From Callorhinus ursinus (lineage: Eukaryota; Chordata; Mammalia; Carnivora; Otariidae), in contig NW_020313168.1 of NCBI RefSeq assembly GCF_003265705.1, positions 2,263,022 through 2,327,021 on the forward strand: 64,000 bases of DNA, in the 5' to 3' direction. Each line of letters opens with the position of its first letter. Positions within the stretch are counted from its first letter, which is position 1. The notes below the pieces were generated by a model. The model made no database searches. It saw only the letters and a list, made by a program, of their open reading frames with translations, and had not been told where the DNA came from. Below, piece by piece: positions 51,201 to 60,200 of the stretch. Position numbers and translations under genes: made by a program.

Positions 51201-54200
51201 TTCTCATGTCTTGGCAGCTTATCAAAGTCAACATTGAAGGGCACCCTCTGGAGCAACAGCCCCTGGTACAGTTCCCTTCCAATGACATCTTTCTTGATCA
51301 CCCTCCCACTGGAGAGATCAACAGCGTCAAGGCTGCCATGCCCGTTGGGCTGGATGTGGAAGCCTATGAAGGTCATGGACGTGTGGTCACCATTGAAGAA
51401 CACGTATGGATGAGGCTCTGACTCCCATCTCTTCCGGAGAGTGAAAGGGACTAGATCTTCTTCCCTGACCCCGTCCATGGTGACTGTGTGCCTCCCTGGG
51501 CTTTGATCGGATGTATGAAGTGTCGGTGTGGCGAAATCTCTTGCCATGAAGATCATGAAGGTGACCACGAAGTTCTTGAAGCCTTGCAGTGTGTCTCCAA
51601 TCACGTGTGGGTTACAGAAGAGGGAGGCCTCACAATCTCTGAGCTGATAATTCAGGAACCCAGCAAAGTTCCGTAGCTCTGACCAGGACGGATTTATCAA
51701 CCCACAGTAAATTAGGAAATACTGGAGGCATTCCCCAGGGGTGCCTTCCACGGAGCCTTCCTGGTACCAAAATGTGTCTAGGTTTTGTTTCTCATGGAAC
51801 CGTTTCAAATATTGGTAAGGCCTCTGGAAAGTCTCGCTGCAGAACACTCTCTGATCCATCCCTGGATCGCTGTAGCTCTCTTCAGGATTCAGCTCCATGT
51901 CTATCACTTCTTTGGGAGGCCGGCAGGTGACTTTTGGGAAGACATCAAGAAAATTGAAGTGGGGGGTGTATGTACTCTAGAAAGGGGAGACACAAATAAA
52001 ATGGTTATGATTCCATTTCCTAAAAAAAGCTGCTGCATTTTAATCCTCCATGCGATCTACACTGGATGGACCCTTTTAAGAACGCACTTCCCATAAACTG
52101 ATTTCTGTGGACTCCTTTGTGCACAGGTTGCTCTCTTGTATGTTGAGGCATCATGGGAGCTGCCTGCTCCACCATTAGGTCCTTGTCACCCAACTTCCTG
52201 AAACAAAATCTCCACTAAGCCCGTGTGTTTGTGTGCATGTGTGCCCACGGCTCCCTTTTGTTAAGAAGTGTATACGACAAGAGCCTCTTTCCCATCTTAG
52301 CTGGCATTAAGAAGGACGGACTGTGCCCATGAGATTTACCATGTTCTGAGCACCCCTGGCATTTCACTCAAATAGCATCAATCCCAAATCGAACAAATCA
52401 AACTCAAGACACTCCTAACTAGTAAGAGTATTTTTATTCCAGATGTTATTAAAAAATAACTGTAAAGATTGATTTATCTTTACTAACACGGCAGCCAGTG
52501 AGTTCACTGAGAAGTGGGGAGTGCTGGAACAGACACGTGAAAAGGCCCTGTGGTACACACCCGCCTTGAAGGCGTCTTGGGCAGCACTGGAGTCCTTTCC
52601 AGGATTTCAATGATGTATAAATGGCATGGGTTCCGAAACCACATTTTCCCATTTATATCCATTAAGTACCGTAGGATGAGGAGTTTGAAAATGAACACCC
52701 AAAGTCCAGTCTGCACCTAGAGACAGAATCACATGGGTTTGTTAGCACATACACAAAAGATGATGCGATCTCCCAACCCTGAGGACCGTAGTACTCTGTC
52801 CTTGGACACAGTGATACTGAATGTCACACACACAGAGGAAATTCTTTATACGGGGAGGAGGCAGGGCGGGACATGGGGGCCACTCGACTGAAATCCTGGG
52901 GCACGTACTGAAGAGGTCACATCGAAGTGGAAGATTGTGGGTCTCGTCTGGCCGTCACCCTCCAGGAAAGGCAGGAGGGAGTGCAGAACCTGGTTCTCAT
53001 CCACCTGAGGGTCGATTAGTCGGATCACTTTTAGGGGCACTTTTTTGCCTCTAAGCTTCATTTTCAGTTTTCTATGTAATCTCTCCACGTAGAGAGACTT
53101 TCCTGTAACATTAAAACACGGAAATCAGTGGGTTAAGCGTCTGACTCTTGATTTCTGCTCAGGTCAGGATCCAGGGTCTTGGGACTGAGCCCCATGTTGG
53201 GCTCCTCGCTCAGCACTGAGTCTGCTTGTCCCTCTCCCTCTGCCCCTCCCTCCGTGCTCTTCTCTCTCAAATAAATAAAATCTTAAAAAAATGAAACAAA
53301 ATAAAATATGGAAATTAGGTGCCAGGGCTGTGGACCAGGAATGAGAGAATCCAGAAAGATTTATTACAAGTCATTTCTCTATGCAAAATTCAGAAGAGAA
53401 GCAATGTAACATGAAGTTAAAGAATACACTTTTGAACCCTCAAATTTCCTTGCTGCTGCCTGCTCACTCGCCTTGCCATCCCCTGGGATGGATGGTGGCA
53501 ATCTGAATCGAAGGACAGAGACTGTGCCACCCACTTCCAGGGGAGGGGAGGTGCAGGTTTTCCATGCAGAGAAGATTGTGCTATTAAGGGGATAAAGTCA
53601 ATAGAAGGGAAGTCAAGGGGCATCTGTTTCTTCCCAAGACAAAGCAATCACACCTCCCTCTGCTCTCAAGACCCACATCAACCCTGAAGTGGCCAACGGA
53701 GTTTAAAAGAGAGGGAGTTTCAGAGAAGCCTGTTTAGAGGAAGGTGACTTGGCTCCCTGGACTCGCCTGAGCATGAAACCCAGGGAGAAAGGGCGTCCCG
53801 TTCCAGCACAGGCCCCAATTTACAGCTTCAGAGAATCAAAACCTCCCTGGGACTCAGTTTCCCCCCCTACAGAGGGCTCCACCTGAGTTGCCCCTGCTGG
53901 ATAGGGAAGGGCTGTCAGATGGTCCCTGGGACGCAAGGGGCCCACCCACCCCAGGAGTTGTCATTACCAACGCCCGCTCGCTTGGAGGCCACAATCCCCA
54001 CGCACATCCGGTCCCGGAACACGCTGGCAGCTGATGGCATGTGCTCGGGGACCTGGAAATGCCGAGCCAGGTAGGCCTGGATGTCCTGGAGGGGCGCCTG
54101 GGGGGTGACAAGGACCTTGTGCTGGCTGAAGGCCGAGGGCAGGTGGCAATGTTCCCGCTCGGAGTCACAGATCATCACCAGCTGGAAGTCCTCATGGTGC

Positions 54201-57200
54201 GGCTTTGAGCACAGGCTCAGGAAGAGTGCCTCCACCTGGCAGGCCACCTCGTAGCTCAGCAGGTCCACGTACAGCAGGCTATAGATCCCCTGTCCCCGGG
54301 AGCCTGGGGTCAGACAGCGGCGCAGGAGTAGCGCCACTTCCTCAAACGTGGTTCCCGGGGTGCAGAGCAGCACCTCGTCGAAGGTGGGCAGCGGCTGGTG
54401 TGGGGTTTGCATGTAGATGGCCAGGGCAGCCGACAGCACCTCAGAGTGGCCACAGATGAGGAGGTTGGGCTGGCCGGCGCACAGGCCGTTGGGGAGGAGC
54501 CGCTCCACGGGGCGTCCGCTCATCCAGCCCAGGTGGGCCAGACAGCGCCCAAGGGTCTCCAGGTCCAGGCAGTGAGGTAAGAAGGTGCTCATGCGCGCCA
54601 TCGACTGCTCCATGACGGCCCTCAGCTTGCCCACCAGGCTGAACTCCCGCAGGAGCATCAGCCGCAGCCCCTCAACCACCGAGCTCTTGTGGTGCCCGTC
54701 AGCCTCACCACTGGGCCCCTCGAGGGCCTTCACGACGTCCTTCGGGGTGCAGTTGCCTTTGATGAAGGACAGCATGGTGAGAGCGGCGTTGCTGGGCGTC
54801 TCTCTCTTGAGCTCTGTGCTCAGGTACACCAGCTGCTCGGCGGTGTAGTAGTTGAGATAAAAGTGCTTGGCCCGCTTCTCTGCCACGAAGCCCTTCCAGT
54901 GGTCCAGGAAGTGCTCCATCTGCCTGCTGATGGCCTCCAACAGCTCGGCCACTGGCCCGCTGTCCTTGAGCTGGCTTATGGGCTCCAAGCAGAAGTCCAT
55001 CCAAATGGAGACGTCGTGCCAGGGGGAGCAATACACCTTGGCATCCCAGGCCCTGAACAGCATGTTTCCAGCACAGTAAAGGTTTATGAAGGCTTGGACA
55101 AGCCGCTGCACGTTGCAGAACACCTGTGGCAAATGGAACCAGGAGGCAGATATCACAGAGCTGCGCCAGAGTTCATACAATCATCCAGAATGACACGAAG
55201 CAGATATAACTTGAAGTACTTGGGTTCGTGTCTTTCCACTGGTTCCCTGTGTGGCCTTGAGCACACAGGGTAATCACAGAGGCCTTATTTCCCCATTTAC
55301 ATCATCAGCCTCCCACAGGACTCTCTGGTAAGGCTAAAGGATGTCGTCATAAAGTACAAACGACCTTGAAAAAAAAAACCCATAAGAAAGTCCAGAGACT
55401 GTTACGTCATAAATGGATATTCCTTTATCAGCATGGTCACTTTTGATTTCAATGAAAAATGACTATGTAAATCTTTCAGTCTTTGCAAGTTCCTGCTGAT
55501 TTACAGAGTGAGCGAAGCAAGAGGAGTCTCTTTCTAAGACCTGCCCATGGGGTTATCTCCTCTGCGGTTCAGAGGACTGAGGACAATTCGGTCTGTGCAT
55601 CTTAAGAAGGGACTACCTACCAAAGGGCCTGTTGGAGCTCAGATGTCTCCTGGGGTCAGGAATTGGAGGACTGCAGACCTGCTGGCTCCCCGCTCCATGG
55701 ACTTAAAGCAGAGTGCTTCCTATCAACTAATCCAAACTCAAACCCTTCTGACTTTCTCTGGTTACCGGGCAGTGAGAGTCCTCTGCCCAAACATGAGCTC
55801 ATGACATCTGCTTGGCCCCAATGTCATCCCAAGTTCTCACCTTGGAAAATACCTCTACTTGAACGTTGCTGTGATCTTTCTTGCCAGACATCAGCATCAA
55901 TTTGTTCAAAAGCTCCTTGAGGTCTTCCAATAAGTAGACTCGCACCTCCTCATGGCCTCCATGGCTCTCGGGCAGGAGCAACTGCAGAACCGTGTCTGGG
56001 GAGATCTGTGGAACTGTGTATGCTCAGAGGTCGTTTTTCTGGAGACAGAGCCCCACCCCCACCCCACTCTGCAGCAGCCTGCACATACCACTGCCAGCTG
56101 TGCCGGGAGGCAGGGAGGCTCACCTTTTGGCCATCCGTGGGGGCACGGATCACATAGATGCCTCTGTCATTGATGGCCGTTGCCAATGACAGGGAAGAGA
56201 GTTCTACTGACCCGTGACTTTCCTTCACAGTTTTTAGCCACTCCAAGTTCCTGGCAGAGTCACGCTGTTGGGACAGGAGGGGAAACAGGCCACGGTGTGA
56301 GCAACCTTCCTTCTCTTCTTCCTATGGCTACTCCGTCTCTGCTCCCACGGGGCAAGCCCCCCGTCCCCATCTCCTGCCCGCAGGGGAGGCCTTCCTCACC
56401 CACTGCCCTCTCGTTTATCCCTTTCAGTCGCTGTCCCACAGTGTCGCTCTTTAGGTAATGGGCTGTCTGTGTCCCTCCCAGTGGCCACTGCCCTGGCGAG
56501 CACATGGGGGCACGAGGACGGAACAGTGGGAGGGCTTTGCGCTCCCAGGCCCCCAGGCAGGGGTAATGCTGGACAGAGCAGGGCAGTGCGGCCTTACATT
56601 CTAAGGGTGCTTCTGGGGACCCCAAGCCCAAAGGAAGCACCTGGAGAAACTACAACAAAGACTTTTTGTTTGGACGTAAGCTTCCAGCAGCGGAAACGGA
56701 ACCACCTCTACCTGGTTCTTTTGCTTCTTTCCTCCCCGGCCCTCCGGTGGGTCTGGAGGACATTGCCGCTGTGCACGGGCCGCGTGGCACAGGATGGGTC
56801 TGCTCGGACCCCGGTGCAAATGGTTGACTCAAACTAACATGTTCATTCATTTTTCTGATAAAAAATTAATTTACAAATAGACAGGGGCGCCTGGGGGGCT
56901 CAGTCGTTGAGCCTTCGGCTCGGGTCATGGTCCCAGGGTCCTGGGATCGAGCCCCGCGTCGGGCTCCCTGCTCCGCAGGAAGCCTGCTCCTCCCTCTCCC
57001 ACGCCCCCTGCTTGTGTTCTGTCTCTCGCTGTGTCTCTCTCTGTCAGATAAATAAATATTTAAAAAATTTACAAATGGATAAAGAAGATGTGGTCCATAT
57101 CTACAATGGAATATTACCCAGCCATCAGAAAGGATGAATACCCAACTTTTACATCAACATGGATGGGACTGGAGCAGATTATGCTCAGTGAAATAAGTCA

Positions 57201-60200
57201 AGCAGAGAAAGTCAATTATCACATAGTTTCACTTATTTGTGGAACATAAGGAAGAGCATGGAGGACATTAGGAGAAGGAAGGGAAAAATGAAGTGGGGTA
57301 AATCGGTTGGAGACGAACCATGAGAGACTATGGACTCTGAGAAACAAACTGAGGGTGTTAGAGGGGAGGGGGGTGGGGGGATGGGTGAGCCTGGTGATGG
57401 GTATCGGGGAGGGCACGTACTGCATGGAGCACTGGGTGTTGTACGAGAACGGTGAAGCGTGGATCACTACATCAAAAACTGATGATGTATTGTATGGTGA
57501 CTAATATAACATAAAATAAAATTAAAAAAGAAAATTAATTTACAGTGGTGCCTGGCTGGCTCAGTCTATGGAGCACGCAATTCTTGATCCCAGGGTCCTG
57601 AGTTCAAGCCCCATGTTGGGTGTAGAGATTATTTAAAGAAATTTAATTTATACCAATTGTGGAAAACATGGAAAGTACCAAGAAATATACAGAATTAAGT
57701 AACACCACCATTCAGAAAAAAACACTGGTCATACGTTAGTCTTTTTTCCATGTGTGGTTTGCACAGTGGAAATTGCTCTTATTTACGTGAAATTTTGAAT
57801 CCTACTTTCTAACGTAACAAGGGAAAGAAAGCATTTCCACATATGAAGGAAAACTGGTTTTAAACATCATTTTAACATGTGCCACACAGGTGGGGTGACT
57901 TGTAGTCCTGCCCCTCGTGATGTCGAACAACCCGGTATGCAGCTTTGTGTGCTTGGTCGGATGAAGCCAGAAGGAAGACTTACCAGTTTATGGGGCAGGT
58001 GCAGGTCATTCTCCAGAGCCTTCCACAGTTCTTTGAGATGCATCATGAACTCGTCAAATCCTGCACTCGCATCCAGCTTATACAGTAGCGACGCGTAGCC
58101 CTGCACGGCGTCGTGGAAACAGGCCACCCGGTCCACGTCGATGTCATTCTCCCCGGCGGAGATAGAGGCCAGGTCCACAAATACCTTCAGCTCATTGATG
58201 CCTTGGGGCGAGGAGAGACAGGTGAGCGCCTGGGGGCTCCAGGACGATCCCGCGCTCAGACCTCAAACAAGAACACTCAGGCTATAAGTGGATAGTGATG
58301 GATTTGTAGGGTCTGATCCACTTTCTGCTTTTAGTACAAATCTGGGGCCGTGTTTCTTTTGCTGTTGATGTTGACACCAATGGCAAAGGCCAACAAAGCA
58401 ACAGAAACATCCAGACATGGCACAAGCCTTCCATGCACTTTGTCGTGTATATTCCACACAACATCGCTGTTAAATACAAAAAGAAATGGGCTCAGCTGGT
58501 AAATACTACGTTGACATTAACTACAAAAAAAATGGAAATAATTCTCTTTCGGCTACTTACTAATCAAAGGATGTGCGTCAAAGAGGGCCGAGGAACCCAC
58601 AGCTGAAAGTACCGAGCATCCAGATGAGAGACAGCACCCCCTCCCTGCATACCAGTACAGCTGCCGCCCCTTTCCTGCTTCCTCCACCTGTCTTCCTTAC
58701 CTCTCCTCCCCACCGTGCAACCCCTTTGCCAGAGGCACCTAAACCACAGGACAAAAAAGGCTCCCGAGCTCTTGGCCAAAAAAAGAAGTGCACATAACAC
58801 TGATGAGCTGATGTAATGAAATCTCTTCTGTGGATAAGAGCTTACCTTACTTTCTAGTTAAAATCAACCAGAGAAAAAAGCTAAAGGGGACAAGATTTGT
58901 TAAGAAAATGATACCCAACTGTTCACAGCAAGCCTCCAGAGTGGGGGCAAAAGGAAAGTTTTTATGCCGGAACAGATGAAATACTGCCCCGACGCATATT
59001 CTACCAACAATCGAGGAGGCACACACTGCACATCTACGGAAGGGATGCAGACAGCATGTCTGTTCTTTACACAGCACATGATCAAGGAGAGGGACTGCCT
59101 GTAAGTTTATGAAACCCCCCGTGAGCCATCTCAACACTCTCTCCCGACTCCCAGCAACCTCAATGACCGGCTGTACCTCCGAGAGCCTCCCGGACCCAGC
59201 TGATGAACTCCTTGCTCAGGGACAGCTCACTCAGACACTGGGAACGGGTCTCACTGATGTCCTGCAGCAGCTTTTTGGCATGGATAAGCTGCTTGCTGAT
59301 CCGCTCCAGCTTCTCATGCCGGTATGTGTCAAAGTTGTCAGTCTGCAAGACAGAGCTCTGCTGTGGGCTGGACCTGGTTACCTGGAACTCTGGAGTCCAA
59401 GCAGTGGCACTGACCATCCGAAAGACCCCATCCCATCCTTCCTGGACTTGCAGCAGCTGAAGGCAGGTGCACGAAGCTCCTGACCGCGAGTTGGGACCCT
59501 AGAGCCCCCAGTGCCGTCTCCCCATTGATGCACAGTAGCTACTATTCCTCCATACCTGGCAGTCGGGGAAGCAACTTACGCAAGAACTCTGCCAGGTGCA
59601 TATTGTTACTTTTCCTATTTTATGGGTAAAGAAGTGGAGGCCCAGAGCAGTGACCTGCTTGAGAACATGCTGCTGGGATCTAAGTCTAGGTGTGCATAAT
59701 TCCAAATTTTGTGCTAAATTTTCACCATCTTCACATCTACATCATAACATAGATCATGGGACACCTTGTAAATCCTCACCTGAAGGAACACAAAGCAAAG
59801 CCCCTGCTTCTTCACCATAGCAGAGGCGGCTTACCATGCTCCACCCCTTGCCAGCACTAGCAGATGTGAACACAGAGGGGGTGAAACAAACCCAGCTCTT
59901 GCCTCTCCAGCCTCTCTCTAACCTGATGAGACCAGATGACTGGTTCCAAATCCTTGGCTACCGGAAGAGGGTCACTGCACATTCCCAAATTCTTGTCCCT
60001 CATGGCCACCTGAGAAAATGCTCACTTGCCAGGAGCGTGCACGCTGCTTATAAACAGGTAGAAACGAAGCCCATGGCATGATCAGGCATCCAGTGAGATG
60101 CAACAAGAACTCCTGGGGGAAGCTGTGAAACCATCCTGTCCGGCTTCCAGAACCCGGAGAGCCCATGGGAGCCCCCCACCCCCACCCCACGGGTCCCCGG

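Noticed and set aside
50729..51421. 230-residue plus-strand open frame
   Set aside because: It is the antisense shadow of the giant RNF213 exon; no independent motif.
54689..55273. 194-residue plus-strand open frame
   Set aside because: Antisense shadow of RNF213 exon 8.
5994..57645. tRNA genes at the SINE heads
   Set aside because: The heads are tRNA-Lys-derived SINE promoters joined to CT-rich and A-rich parts, not tRNA genes with mature 3' ends.
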